A DNA stretch of 64,000 nucleotides from Bradysia coprophila (GCF_014529535.1 NW_023503370.1:806001-870000), one strand, 5' to 3'. Shown: positions 39,854 through 53,817, counted from the stretch's first letter. Made by a program: numbers and translations. The notes: a model not told the origin generated them from the sequence alone.

Positions 39854-42800
39854 TTATGTGGTAATATTCGGTAGATGTGATATTAATGCCGGCTTATCAC
39901 AATGTAAGTCATTTGATTTTATTGTATCTGATCCATAAAACTGTGTTTCGGTCGAATGAACTGATGTTAGATTGACGCTTGGTACGATCGGTGAATATGG
40001 AATCGAAGACATGTAACCATTAGCGACAGCAAAATTCCTATAAAAATCAAAATTGATATTTTTATTGTTTCTTTTTTTTCATTTAATAATTGCAATAATT
40101 TATTGTACTAAAACACCTGTACCAGAAAGAACAACAACAAAAAATTTATGACCCAACTAAATGTAATAAATCAACAAATTAATGGTGTGGTTGTGACATG
40201 CTCATTAAAGTTGTTGCATGTTAAATTATAATATAAATGAGTGGACATTTTGTCTATTTTTTATCAATGGCTATCGGTTGTAACTAGTTTAAGGTAGATT
40301 GTAGATTGTAGCAAGTTGTTACTATTTTTAAAACGTAATATTCAATGAATGCGTACGAGAATATTGCGCATTTATAGCTATAGAATGGGAGTTATGCTTT
40401 GGTTGCAAACCTCACACTTTGCAAAACAAAACGTTTCAAACAAGGACCTGATCTACTGTTCTTTACTTCATTTTGTTTTAACATGAAATTAACTGTATAC
40501 GACAAAATTAGCCGTAGGCCATCGCTTATTTTTGCCCTAGATTTATTATAACAAATGTTCAAAAGGTTCATTGATAAGTCATTGGTTGTCAAAGACCTGC
40601 AATCTCTACACTTTTGACAATAAAAATAAAAATTGATTGTCTGTTAACCAACCTGTACTGTTGATCAATCTGAGCCTTTTCAATGCGTTTGTCCTTGGCT
40701 CTTCGATTTTGAAACCAAATTTTAATCTGCGTTTCGGACAATCTCAAACTTTCTGCCAATTCAAAACGTCTGCCTCGCGATATGTACTCGTTTCGATGAA
40801 ATTCCACTTCCAGCCGTAGTGTTTGCTCGCTGCTAAATGTGGTGCGTTGTCGTCGGGGTCGACCTTCCTTTCGTCGACGTCTGGCTACTGTTTAAACAAA
40901 AAAACCGACACAATTAATAATAAATATTGTAAATTAAGACCTGCCACTGAGCCCTAATAAAAGTGCTTGGCTTTGTCTATTATGACTTTGTTCAGTCATT
41001 AGTACTTTATTCATTGGTACAATTTGCATAAGATAAACATAAATTTTCCTTGAATACAGAATGGAATACTTATTATGGGTGTTATAAACTAACTAACTGT
41101 CTTCTACTCAGTAGACTCTACTGTATAGTAACTTATTCAATCCAAACATTGTTTTTAACTTAAAGTTTCTTTGAAATGTTTTCTTTACTTTCACAGGCAA
41201 CGTATCTCCATTTCGATATGAATGAATGTAAAGAAAAACGTTTTACAACAGCAAAATTGTAACACACAAAAACCCTTTAGCAAAAGATGCGAACATTATT
41301 TTAAGGTCGAAGGTAACATAATTATAACTTTTCCATTTGAAGCCTGAATAGAAGACTGAATAAAGGAAATCCGCATATCATTCGGTTAATATGCTTTTAT
41401 GTTAAGACTTTTCTGATGAAGTTTTGTAATTCAATGCGTGGGACACATTTTTCGCAATGTTGTTTTAGAAGTTAGGCGAGTCAGACAGAAGGTCTATATA
41501 GTTCCCATTTAGTACGATTATGGACACGAAATCGGTTGATCCGAGCCGACGAACTTGAGATCAATAAAGACAGAAGAGGCCATCGTTTCTCTGATTGTCC
41601 ATTGTTATCAAGGATACATGTGTGGTTAATAGATTGAACTTGAAATTGCTCTCTTCAGCTTCAGCTACAAACTTCCCACTGTTAAACACAAGTAAATACG
41701 AAATCGCGCTACATTTTGTGCTACAATTTTTAGATATATCAAAAATTTTGTCCCGCAAACTGATCCCATATCAAAACCAATAAATAACACCTAAGACACA
41801 TGTTATTTACCTTGTGTTTGAGTTTTTTTTTTTTTAATACTCACATACCATATGGTACAGCAGTGAGAATTCCCCGTCAATGAGAACAAATTTCTTTTGA
41901 TTTTTTTTTTTGTTATGCTGTCCTTGTGTGCTGTCCTTAATATTGTGTTATAAAAACATTAGTTGTGGGAGAATAGGCATTATCATTAGTTAAATTTTGT
42001 TGTTAAACGCAGCTATCAATTACATGGCTTAAATATGGGGACTTCATAAACGAGACTATGATGAACGATGAAGTGGTTTCATTCATTTATGAACCCATGT
42101 TGAAATTAACAATAATCATTAGTCCGACAGCGGCAACTTGTGCGAATTTGAGGTATTAATAGTCTTCGTATGGTACTACTGAAAACATTTTTTTCGGCTA
42201 AAATGTTCTTACTGTAGGTACGAATAGCAACTCGACGGAGATCTCATTTATCTTTTGACATTTTGCCAAACTTGACAAAAGAAAGAAAAATTAGGTCTAC
42301 TTCGTGCTTCGCAACAATAGCTAGAAATAGCAGCTAGAAATATACCATACCTTAGGTAAGGTTCAGCAAGGCCCTCCGATAACTATAACAGCATTTTTTA
42401 CAAAATATTGATTCCTGTCACTGCTTGGGACAATAGTAGCACGAAAAAGACCTAATTCAAATTTTCGTTCTACCGTTAAACGTGACAGGAGAACTAACGA
42501 AAAATTTACATTAAGCCTCTTTCGCATTGCTAAGTGTAGCTACAGTAAGAACTATAGAACGAAACTGAAGAAAAGAAAACAACATAAAATGAAAGTTACG
42601 TAAAATTTCTTCTGTTAGGTACAATGTCAAAGAACGTTGGCATCGATGTCTACAAAGCCAGTAACAAGATTTTGAACACATTAGATTCATCCTTTTCATT
42701 CAGAAAATCATCTAACCTCTCATTTTTCTAATGTTTTTCAAATCTTCGAAATTTTACTAATACTCGACATTGCCTTCGGACCATTTAATTCGATAGACGA

Positions 42801-45800
42801 AGTGAAAAATACTTTCATTTTACTTGTGGTATCTCATTCGTTGTCTCTGCAATCCATTGTTAACAAATGCATTAATAGGGGAATGGGTGAATATGTTTGT
42901 GTTCAGGAAAAAAGGACGATTTTTTTCGTCAATATTTTTTTTTTTTTTGAATTAGTTTGAAACGTGTATTTTGATGTACTCGCACCCTATTAAATTAAAT
43001 TGTTAAGTACACTTATCATAATCTAATTGAATTTTATTTTTGTATTATTTTATTGTCAATTAGAAATGATCTGAGGGAGCAATTTCAACTGATTAAATCT
43101 GACCGATTATGTTATGAACTGAGTTAATTGATTATTTAACATGACAGTAATGGGGTGTTTATATTGTGTACATATTGTGTGGCTGATATTGTAATAAAAC
43201 TATTAAATTTCTCTCATTCACAATAAAACTGAACGATATGATGGAAATGTTTTGTGAAAATTCACGTTTCACCATCTGGCCACCGAGCTGGTTTCTTCAA
43301 TTTTTGTTATAAATTGAAAAGAAAACAGAAAATTACAATTTTGATATAAATCATAATAAATTTTCGTTCCATTCAATTTAGAATAAAAAAATCGTCCTTT
43401 GAGCTTTTTCAATCATTTTTTTTTATTTTGATTTATTTAAAGAAAAGGACGAAAATGAAGATTTCCGCACAATGATAAACATAAAACGGATCAGAGAGAA
43501 ATAAATTTTCACCGAAGGATTGCTATTTATGTATTCCTTTTTTCATGAAACATCCCTCCATGACTTAGATTAACATCCATGGTAGCCGCATTACCTTAGT
43601 TATATATGAGTCTTTCACATTATTGAAATTTAGTCATAAACTTGTGAGAAATTGCGGTCATTAAAATTCTTTCATTTCATTAGGCCGCAAATGAATCACT
43701 GAGCGAGTTGGAGATACAATCGTTAACAGTAACTGTGGATACTGAGATGAGGTGCTTGTTGAACTCTTAAGATTTAGTTTAGACAGAGAAATTCACCTTT
43801 AGTGGGTAAAGCTCAGATGGTTCATTTTTAATGGTTTTGTATGAGTTTGGTGTTGGAAATAAAATTTATTAAGCTGAAGCTTTCTCCAGTTTAATAAATT
43901 TTAATTCCAACACCGAAGTCATCAAAAACAATTAAAAATGAACCATCTGAGCTTTATCTAATGACATGAAGTCCAAAAATTGCATACTATCTCTTAAGAT
44001 ATGAACGGATAGACGATAGGTAGAACAAGTGTCACGTGAGTTTTATAGCTAATAACGTGTTTTACTTGGAAATGTATTATATCTAAACAATAATCCTACA
44101 GTCTACATTCTTCTTAATTACAGTCAGCGACTTTGAAATGAGTGGTGCATTTCGTTCAGCTATTTTACAGCTGATCGTCGCATACAAACTACAGTGTTTT
44201 TAGATCTTTAGACGGTCTGAAAAACACCGGCAACAAAATGCACTATTTATTTCAAAGTCACCGACTGTATTTTAATAAAATAATTTCCAGACAACAGGTG
44301 AACGGAAGAGACAAAGTTTTTTTTTCTAGTTCGTCTGGGAATAAGCTTAAAATAGGCAAAAATTCAGTGGACAATATTTTTGAGCGGGGAATGGACACAA
44401 ATATTTATGCACATTTTGTTGGATTGTTGGGTTTGTTGTAACTTCCGGTACTTAACAGACAGGAATATGTGATCATCTCTCAGACACTAATCAAATTGTC
44501 GAGACTATTTAATCGCATGTCCGTAGTATCGTTCTTCCCTTTTCAATTACATAATAAATCTTAGCATAAAAGCTGTAAGCGAAAAAAAGCCCAGATCTTA
44601 AACTGTATTCTACTGGAAATTAAAAATAACGAAAGAGAACTTAATGAACCATAAATTCAAATCAATGCATCACCACAACATATTACATGGCAAAAAAGAA
44701 CTCGGTATCATATTCATGTAGGATATATCCGATTCCAATGCCATATCCCACACACATCAGTGTCATCCGAATTAACCAATTGTTTAATTTGTTTAATTTG
44801 TCGACATTCTGTCTGCCTATATTTGACTTTTTCGTTTACCTTCCTTCCTTTTACCGATCATCATATATCGGCTTGCCAATATGTTTAAAAAAAAAAATTA
44901 AAGGAAGTCAAGTTGAAAAATCGCATAAAGTATTTTACGTGCTTTTCATATACATTGTGATTTAAAGAATCTGTTTCATTCCTTCCCCTTTCACTTTTCG
45001 AATACGTGTATATGTAATGCATATATTATACCTTCCTTAAGCGGCTCTCCTGGTTTACCAATTCATTTATGTGGTTAGTAATATTTTCTTAAATATTGTG
45101 TGTAGTGTTATTGTTGGGTAAACGATACAAATAGGAAGCCTTGCCTGTATCAAATATCAATTTTGCATGTAAACGGATTTACCACATATGGTACGATTAT
45201 GGCTTTGAAACGGCGAACCCTTGACATTGTGTTTAATTTTTATAAAGATTATTTTTTTCGTCTTGTTTTAAGGAAATTGTTATTTAAGTACAAAGACGAT
45301 TCTTTTTCTCGTTTACCGCACATTACAGGTATGAATGGTGTATTGAAAATATTAAAAGCTGATGGCATAAAACAACAAATCGTTGCACGTTGTATCCGAT
45401 GCACTGGATACAAAGGGCGACCGAATGATCTACCGCCGCATCAGGAAGAAGGAAAATTTGTGCAAGTTAATGGAAGAATTGTTAAGGTAAAATCTGATCT
45501 AATTACTGAAACGATAAAAAATCAAAACAGATTCTGAACAGATTCCACCACCTCCGACCACTTGTTGTATGTCTGGCTGTGCAAATTGTGTGTACATAGC
45601 ATACGCCGAAGAAGTTACGAAAATCTTCCGTGATGGGGGTCACTTAGCCAAAGAAATTATTTTGGAAAATATTGACGATCCAAATATGAAATGTTTTCTG
45701 TCGATGGAACTAAGGAATGCGGATAATAAATGGAGGAAATGATGCGCATCAATAAATTAGTATTAAGTCGTCTGTGTATATATAGCGGCTAGTGAAAGCA

Positions 45801-48800
45801 ACTTTAATTTAATCCGAAAATAAATTATTTTGATCTGAGAGTTTTCAAGTTATTTCAAAAAGACCAAAAGGTTCTAAAGGTCGCGATTCGAAGATTCGAA
45901 GATTATCGTCTATCAACGTCAAACTACTATAGAAAATCGTAGTGTTGCCAACAGGAGTAAGATTGATTACAAGTCACATGAAATTCTTAACAAATTTACA
46001 CAAATTTACATGTGTGTACATTTCCGGGAAAAATGTTTAGTTTTTAGTGTTGACTTGTTATAAGCTTTGTGATGCCTTTGACTGATTTAAATGCCTTTGC
46101 ATTATGTAATGCTTGGAACAAAACAAAAGACAATAAAGGACTCTTATTACAGCAAGGGTTCATATTTAGTAGTTTTACCCTATTCATCAGTAATAAACAA
46201 ACGTCCGCTGCTAATAACTCAACAGTCAACACAAATTACATTTATCACGAATCTTCGGTTTCATGAGTTCGTTAAGAAGAACGAAAAAATCTTATTTAAA
46301 TATACACAAAACAGTCATCGATAGATTTAAGCTATTGAAATGTGTACACTTCCTGACGTCCTTTCAAGGGAGAAACGACTTTAAAAAAAATCATTTGACT
46401 GCATTTATCTATTTACCTACATTTGCTCTGTTTTTTGCATAGAGTAAGACTACCCAGTGTGTTCTATTGAGAGTGGGGCGCTTGGTTTTTTTTATGGACA
46501 TTTACCTGTCACTTGCATTTCCTCCACTTCTCGTAATTGCTAGCATTTGCCTACATTTACTCAAAATTTTTATTTCATAGACATTTACCCCACCCTGTGA
46601 CAGAGCATTCACCCAATTCGTTTAACCCTCGCGCTCACGAATAGCTCAGATTCTCAGTGACTGCAATAAAATTAAAATTACTTCCGCTATTAGCGCCGCC
46701 AATCCAACCATTTATCGTAGAGTCCGTAGAGCCTGATGAAGACATTGTGGTAATAAAACGCAAATATGGTAATTTTACAACCGACATTAAAGTGAAAATG
46801 ATGATTCCTAATTTGACACTGGGAATAGAATGTACTCGGCATTTTGTGTCCAATTAGGCAAATACTATTTTCACTCTCAATGTCGACACGAAAAGCCAAA
46901 GAACAATTTGGTGTGATTGACATTATTTTCTCCACTCAATAGGCCATGAGATAATTGCGTTTTGTTGCAGCACTTTCTCTCCCGTGGGGAAAAAAATATA
47001 ACTTTTCTCATTTGAACTGTCAATTTATTTACGTTTTCGAAAATGCTATGACGTTTCGAGGAGAAAAACGGTTAATCATACCATGCACTGCACACATAAA
47101 AAACGTTATGCTCTGGGAGAAGTAGAAAATTCCACCTCGAGCGAAATTGCTTTTATTGGAGTTTTCTCTCCTCAGTATAACTATTCCCAAACTAGCTGAT
47201 TCATATTCATTTGATTTTTGCAATCGTTGAAATATTGAATTTAAAAAAGTAAAAGTTGAAGGATTTAAGTAGTTGTCTGGAGCGTTATTGATTTTGAATA
47301 ACAATTTCAATAATATAAGCAAAGCTTCGATTTGCAATTAAAAAAAAGTTTCAAGGTGAAGAAGTACAAAGTCCCGATTTTGAATTGGTAATCGATACAC
47401 AATTGTTCGTCAAGTTTCGCATTTTTTTTTTTAAATTCAAAATTCAAATTGAATGTACCGATGACTTAGTGGAAATGAAATATGGTTTATAAAGGGTGAT
47501 TTGGTTGTAGGAAAATATGGGTAGTGAGATGGGTATATCGAATAAAAAAATAAAATCGGTTTTGTAATCATTTACTCTCGAAAGAGTGTTTTGACTTGAG
47601 GCTTACGAACATAATAAGACATGTGAAAGCGAATTATAACCAAGGACGTTAAAATATCCGTGATACGACAGCGTTCAACATCAACACCTAACATCATAAA
47701 GTATAAACTGTAATATACCCACAATTCAATAACAATAACAACAAAATATTAAATTCACAATACGTCCGAATTACAACAATGAAATCACTCATTCGTGGAT
47801 TTTAATCCAATCACAATAATGTTTTGGAAACATGGAACAATATCATTTTCCCCAATGTATATTTCAATGAAATGAAATAAACTCCCACTAACCCCAGCGA
47901 CAATAAATATAAACGTTCATCATATTGTAACGATTATATGTGATATTTTAAGCGCTGTAAATCTGTGAATGTTGTGCACACCCACACCCACATTAAGCCC
48001 GATTTTATTGTGCGGTTTGTTTCTTATTATGTTGGAACAAGTGCACGAAATAATAATAACCCAATGAATGTGTGTATATTAGAGGTATCAGGTATAACGA
48101 ACGTTTGAATCAGATAGCGTAAAGGAAGTAATTGTTGGATCCTAAACAGACCTCTAAAATTAAAATTAAAAGAAAATTATTACTCAGATGTTGCAATACG
48201 TTTGGTGGTATGGTACGATCTACAAGAATAGAGAGACCCAAACAACACAATTACCTCACCTCCATCACAGCCGAAAAACTATCGATTTCCGTTTTCCGTG
48301 TTTCCAACAATTTGGTAAAACATTTAAAAAAAATGCATAAACATCAGAAAATAGTACACCGCACCATCAAAAATCATATTCCAACTGAAGAAATTCGTAA
48401 CAATGTGGCGTAAAAGCTTAGCATAAAAATAAATTGTGAGAGTTTTCCGGAACGTTTGCGAAATTGTAAAAATGGAAAATAAATTCGTCGTATATTCGAA
48501 ACTGAAAATTCACAGATGTAACTCTATTGTTAAGGTGTCTCATTTCATTTTATCTGCTATGGGGGAAAATGTTTATTTTTCTTTTTGTGATTTTGATGAC
48601 GGTGAATGGGACTAAAGAGCTATATTCATCATGAATATTATGATAATATGTTTCAATTGAGGATTATGATTTTCAATGAGACAAGAAGTCGAGTGTTTAG
48701 CAAAGTATTAAAATTGATAGCAATAACGAAAAATGGGTAGTGATGTCGAACTGTCTTTCCACGACTGTAAATCTAAAAAAAAATGGAAATTTGGGTATGT

Positions 48801-51452
48801 AAACTATAAACGATTAGGCGTAATTACAATTCGTAAAACTAGCCTCATTCTCAACAAGAAACGCTTAAATGTCTTCGATTGGTCTAAAGAGTTCGTAATC
48901 GTTGACTTGAACTATGTTCAATTTTATTGGTAAAAACAATAATTTCCAGGCAATTTCCAATTAAACCTGATTTGTCGATGAAAATTCATTTTTCGATATT
49001 TGCTGATGGAAGGAAATAATTTCCTTCCGATTTTGATAAAGAAAAAGGAATTTCGATGTTATGCAATTAGAGTGGAAGAGAAGCTCCTTGTTTCGAAGTA
49101 GAAGCCTATAGATCAATAGATCAAAGACTTTTTATGTTCCCTACTACCTGGTCTTACTTTTAATGTCAGAAAAGTTTCCTTGTTTTCAATAAGTAAAGTT
49201 TTGAAATTTTGTGTCGATGGCAGCGTCAATTATGTTGGATTGCTTTTCATTTGTTGTGAATAACGGATTACAATGCAAAACACAGAATAATTGTCGATTC
49301 TATCAACACAAAATTAGTCGTGTGTTTTATACGGAATATCCTCATTTTGGAGTTCGAGTTCATAATAATATAAGGTTCAAAACGTGAGGTTAATATAAAG
49401 CGGACAATCCCCACGGATATGTACACTAGTCTTAATTGATGTACCATAAGAGAAGATGGAGTCAATTGACCGATATGTTCTGTGGAGATGACTCTTTGCA
49501 GTTTGTTCGTTAATGACCTCTGGCCTCAATGCCCATCTTGATTTTTTAGTGAAGCTAATTGAATTGTACAAAAATGATTCAAACAAAATGGATCGAAATT
49601 ACAATCGCTAAAACGAACTGGTGTGCATACGTTATTTTGCACCAGCTGGTCCCATTTGGAATTGTATGTGACCAACTGGTGCAAAATAACGTATGCACAC
49701 CAGTTCGGTTTAGCGATTGTATGTTTGAGTAACAAGATTCGACCGATTTTGGGATCGGGTTCGTAATTAGAAGTTAAAAACGACCAATCGTCTTTTAATT
49801 ATTGACCTCGTGGTCGGCTCGTATCATTAAAAATCACATAGAAGCATAATTTTCTTCTATTTGTCTCGTATTTCACAATTAATTCTGAAGATGTTATTCC
49901 AACAAAATTGAAGTGGTAACCATAGCAATAATTGTTCATCTACAGCAGTCAAAATTCACTAACAGATTGCTCATCGCAGTCCCAATATTTTACGAAACTA
50001 CGAAAGCCGTTTGTTCTTGCAAGTTAAACTAAACAATCAAGTAAACAAGAACTTGTATGGAATATATTAGAGGATAACAGAGCATAAACTCTGAGATGCC
50101 AACGAGGATAAGATGTGTTCATTGTTACAGTTAGATAGTTTGGAGCTTCATTTTGTGAAAAGGTTATAATATTTCTAAGTGCTTGTCTGTTAGTAGGAGG
50201 TAACAACCTGTTGTTACAGTCTACTAATAATAATTTTAATAGCTCTGTTAATAATTTCAGAAGAATAATAATTGAAATTTAATGTTTTGAGAACTATCCA
50301 ACCAATTTTTAACGAACAAGAATTTATACTGTTTTGCAAACGTAAAAACTCCCAATTTCGTTGCAGAGGTCCTGCATAGATCTTACAAATTTAATTCACG
50401 AAAAAACCAACAAATTAAAAAATTCCTTGAAATTCCTAAATATAGGAATGTTAAGGAATTTTTTAAGATTTTGTAGGAATTTTATAGAATTAAATTCTTA
50501 AAAATAGGGCCTGCTTCCGTTTTACTGATTTCTCTCATTTATTGCCGTTTAAAATATCATTCGAAAGTAGAGAAACGGAGAATAACAGCTAAGGTACGAA
50601 TTTGGTAGTTTTGACGTGTGCAAAACAGTACAGCCAAATTTTTTCAAACAAAACTATCAATACAAATGAAATAGGTGATAAGACTAAAATTATTGATCTG
50701 GGTTTCGTCTCGAAAACAGGACCTTTCGATTTTTAATTCCCAGTAAACGACCTAGTAACTTTTGTCTACTACAATTCATGTGAATGCAACGTCGATTCAA
50801 CTATAGTTGGCAAATTCAACGGAAACCGTGGCTAGTTAGTTTAGGATTTGAAAACACAGCCACACGTCTCATGCAAATATCGCTAAATCTTTCTGGCATT
50901 CCAAAGATCGTTCGATATGTTTCATTTAACATGAAGATTATCTCACTCTAAACAATCGTAATTCAATAAACTTACGGAAAGCAGTCAACCCAGCTGGTAG
51001 ATGATGATCAGTTAAGCCCAATATTGGTCTGAATTGATTGAAACTGGGTGAAAGAAAATTCATGGAGCCCATGTGTTGCATGTTAAATCCGATATCCAAT
51101 GGATTTTCCAAACCCGAACTGTCGACGATGTGGTGCTTCCTTTTGGACGGTAAAACGGAAATTAGTATGTAGGGACGTGTGGTGTGGAATTCGACATTCA
51201 CAGTGTTTCATTGAACTTGAAGTTATACCTATCAAGTAAATCTGGTGACGAACTTATTTCACTTGCTAGCGGCGAAATTGGTTTTATAATATTCACGTCA
51301 ACCTCATTGTTATTGGATGAGTGTTCTAAATGACCGTAAATTCGTTCAAAAAATTGTCGTGGTGATTGTGGCCGATGAACATTTGTTTTTAAATTTTTAT
51401 TCACTGAATTATCATACACAGCACGCACATTCGAAACTTCTGTGGAATTCAT
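39854..51452 (-). CDS. ro: Homeobox transcription factor Rough
   Basis: Exons on the minus strand are 51452-51229, 51139-50976, 40887-40653 and 40037-39854. Phases join exactly, giving 268 aa from the ATG at 51452. The N-terminus has '[14 protein letters not shown]', a motif I associate with Rough. The homeodomain (about residues 140-199) runs '[20 protein letters not shown]' to '[18 protein letters not shown]' with W48 at residue 187 and glutamine at position 50. It is followed by '[20 protein letters not shown]'. Rough specifies photoreceptor identity in the fly eye (R2/R5 restriction and furrow progression). The 10.1-kb intron (40888-50975) is the likely site of eye enhancers and also hosts an OXLD1-like gene on the other strand. 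The short 5' intron is 89 bases. Confidence 0.93.
43809..43954. mobile_element. TA-flanked fold-back MITE, 146 bp
   Basis: The arms of about 65 bp start AAGCTCAGATGG and end CCATCTGAGCTT, and run through TTCATTTTTAAT and GGTGTTGGAA. TA flanks both ends at 43807-43808 and 43955-43956. The arms are nearly identical, so the insertion is fairly young. Confidence 0.75.
44121..44267. mobile_element. Tc1-like MITE, 147 bp, TA-flanked
   Basis: The ends CAGTCAGCGACTTTGAAAT and ATTTCAAAGTCACCGACTG are inverted repeats of about 35 bp. Both are flanked by TA (44119-44120 and 44268-44269). Tc1-family elements typically start with CAGT. No coding capacity. Confidence 0.75.
45199..45742 (+). CDS. Oxidoreductase-like domain protein (OXLD1-like)
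   Basis: Two exons, 45199-45486 and 45542-45742, are joined in phase 0 across a 55-base intron (162 aa from the ATG at 45199). The second exon gives the family signature: '[20 protein letters not shown]', that is PPPP-x2-CCMSGC-x2-CV, followed by 'YAEEVTKIF'. This is the small oxidoreductase-like domain of OXLD1-type proteins, which are thought to be mitochondrial. The start is uncertain, because an ATG at 45331 also follows an acceptor-like CATTACAG. AATAAA-like signals follow the stop. The gene lies inside the large rough intron on the opposite strand. Confidence 0.8.
46657..46857 (+). other. Unassigned open frame
   Basis: A 66-codon frame opening at GTG after TTCTCAG contains '[20 protein letters not shown]'. 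Its composition looks more codon-like than its surroundings, but there is no ATG near the start and I recognise no family. It could be an old retrocopy fragment or chance. Confidence 0.15.
48132..48413 (+). other. Unassigned open frame
   Basis: A basic 93-codon frame opens at TTG, with the first ATG at codon 27. It is followed by AATAAA-like words at about 48428 and 48478. It contains '[20 protein letters not shown]' and no family that I recognise. Chance or a decayed retrocopy is as likely as a gene. Confidence 0.2.
49602..49719. mobile_element. Near-perfect palindromic MITE, 118 bp, TA-flanked
   Basis: Arms of about 53 bp differ at only a few positions, from CAATCGCTAAAACGAACTGG inward to TTTTGCACCAGCTGGTCC. 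TA flanks both ends (49600-49601 and 49720-49721). It is the most intact hairpin in the window and so probably the most recently mobile. Confidence 0.8.
50395..50514. repeat. GAATTCC/AATTCCT word array with AGGGCCTG cap
   Basis: Inverted words (AAATTCCTTGAAATTCC, TAGGAATG, AAGGAATTTTTTAAG, TAGGAATTTTATAGAATT) end in AAAAATAGGGCCTG (about 50500-50513). A shorter relative lies at about 62030-62097, ending AAAAATAGACCCTG. Confidence 0.5.
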
Positions 51453-53078
51453 TTTTTTTGCTGTTATTGTAATTAAATCTTATTCGCTTAATATAAATAA
51501 GTGTCCGTTTAAAATATTATACGAAACAAAAAATCACTTTATCTTTTCGTTATTGTTTATAAACTACCCGAATATGTGTATCCTCCCTCAATGAATAATA
51601 AACATAAACTGACCCATGAATGTTTTAACAAACGGTAAGAGAGTATTTTCCATTATATCAACATGATGATATAGCCATCAATGAATTTTATAACATTCGC
51701 TACGCTAGTTCATATGGTTGCATATATACCACAATACATTATGACAACAAATATACAACTTTTTTAAAAGGGTGACTCGATTCGACGTAAACTTGTATTT
51801 CAAACAAACACTTTTGAAATTAGCCGATTCATTCATGATTTTATTGGATTTTTTTACTTACTTTGAAACAACATTTATTTAAAAAAAACTCTGCGTAAAA
51901 TCGCGAAGCCTAGCTTCTACAGATTAGGATCCTGTGCGCATGTTGAGTGTTTTACTAAGTATTTACAGACCAGAGATCACGTGTATCTTTGATTTATAGT
52001 TATTTACGCAACTAGAGAGATCTATTTAATGTGGATTTGGCAGTCCGAGCAGAACCTTAGACTTGCAATCACACCAGGGCAAGAAAGTATTGTTATTGGA
52101 GAAAGTCCGAAAGCTCATTCAAGCTTCATAATTTGGGTAATTATAGTGTGCCTTTTGTCTGCAATCATGAACATTTACATTGTACACACTGAATGACTCG
52201 TACATATGAAGTAACCAGAAGATACAATGAATTGATGAGCATAATGTCTAGCCTACATTTAGGAAAGATATGAATTAGGCACCTAAATTTCTTTAGAGAC
52301 TATTTGCATACTTCGAGGTGTGGATTAAAAGTAAGGTTGAATCGGTGGTTCGGACTGAACTTCTTATACGCCGAACAAGGTTGGTAATTTTACAAAGCTT
52401 ATGGCTCGATTCAAAAAATTTGATATTAGACCTGATATGCTATGTTATGTGTTGCTAAAAAATGTCGATTTGTAAGCAGAAGCATTGATAGTAATAGTCA
52501 TCTCAATCAAATTATATGCAGCTGGTTACCCTGTAACGTTGCGCACAATCTAAATATGAGCAATATCAAGTTATTGGTGATTTCTCTCCCGGAAAATGTT
52601 TCATGTTCTAAGCACCTCCCATTCATGGGTGGAGTTAATACTTTCACTTTGCTGTACAATTGTTGATAAAGGATTCGCGATTGTTTATGAGGCATTTTTT
52701 TCTAACGTCGATTTATAAATTCAAATTGCTGGAATCAAGGATATTAAATGGAAACGTGAAATTATATTTGAAGACAATGGACAGTTTAATTAAAGTTCAT
52801 CTTAAATGTAAGGATGTTGTTGAGCTTTTGATAGAAATGTTGTATTTAGCTGGAAAAAGTTTATTTTTGTATATTTCAAAATGTATATATCTGATAGCGA
52901 TTCTGCGAGGGTCATCTCATTGCATTGCAATTTGTCTGTTTTGATTCAAGAGAATCTTATCTGTTTTAATAATTGCATGTCAACAGCATAATATTTTACG
53001 AATTAAATAATAATGAAGACAAACTGTTTCTTAATTTAAAAAGTAATTACACCGAGACATGCTAAGTTAGGCAGTAAT

Positions 53079-53460
53079 TTAAGAGGCATCGGGGCTTAGT
53101 TTAATTGAAGCCTACATTTGCGTGTCTCGTATTTCATTTTTGATGATATCTTTTCATCAGAATCCTTTTTGAAAAATGTACGACCGCAATAACGACCACG
53201 AATGTGTTAGCTTTAAATAAAAATTAGTTTTGGTTTACCAGTTCCGTAAACTTTTCGGTTTTCTCAGAGCTGGTCAAAGTTTGAACGTCAAACTCATATA
53301 ACCAAATCTATTTTCTGTTGAAAGAAACTACATTCGTGGTGGTTATTGCGGTCCTATATTTTTGAAAAAGGATTCTGCTGGAAAGATATAATCAAAAGTA
53401 AACTAAATGTACGCATCATCGCTTAGCTAAAATTGCAGCCTAAATTTGAGCGCAAAAATA
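53079..53460. repeat. Fold-back repeat unit, copy 1
   Basis: An inverted pair (about 53150-53250 and 53290-53390) shares 'CAGAATCCTTTTTGAAAAAT', CGCAATAACGACCACGAATG and related words. A direct word, GCATC-n4-GCTTAG with AGCCTAmATTT, stands at both edges (about 53087 and 53413) and again at about 53825. This suggests tandem units. Confidence 0.6.
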
Positions 53461-53463
53461 GTA

Positions 53464-53668
53464 AAGAAACATAAAACTTAGTGATTTCTGGCCAGGACAT
53501 TCTTCAAATCGATTTTTTTTACCATGAAGCCATTCCAAATGGAGAAAAATGAAGAACACAACCAGATCTACATTTTTCTCCATTTGGCCCAAAATTAGCC
53601 TTCATGGTAAAAAGTTGATTTGAAGAATGTGTTGGCCGGAAATATGTCACTAAGTTTTATGTTTCTTT
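53464..53668. mobile_element. Fold-back MITE, about 205 bp
   Basis: The arms of about 85 bp include AAAGAAACATAAAACTTAGTGA, GGCCAGGACATTCTTCAAATC, TTACCATGAAG and 'CAAATGGAGAAAAATG', with the complement on the right. It sits between two copies of the larger repeat unit and appears to cut the second one. Confidence 0.7.
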
Positions 53669-53817
53669 TTATGAGAACTTTGTGTCTGAAAAAAGTGTGA
53701 CCATCGTTTTGAATCAAAATGTGTTGACTTTGACAAAAATAATAAATGTTTGTTGTCACAGCTCTGTAGCAGTGCTATGTTGTTGTACGTTACAATTCAG
53801 CGTTGTGTTGATTTGTT

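Larger units (their letters stand above)
40888..50975. other. Large intron of rough, with nested gene and MITEs
   Basis: Apart from the OXLD1-like gene and the elements listed separately, I see AT-rich noncoding DNA. Weak frames at 44687-44965, 46657-46857, 47029-47337 and 48132-48413 were examined. The 46350-46600 stretch repeats the word CATTTACC/CATTTGCC four or five times. Confidence 0.5.
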
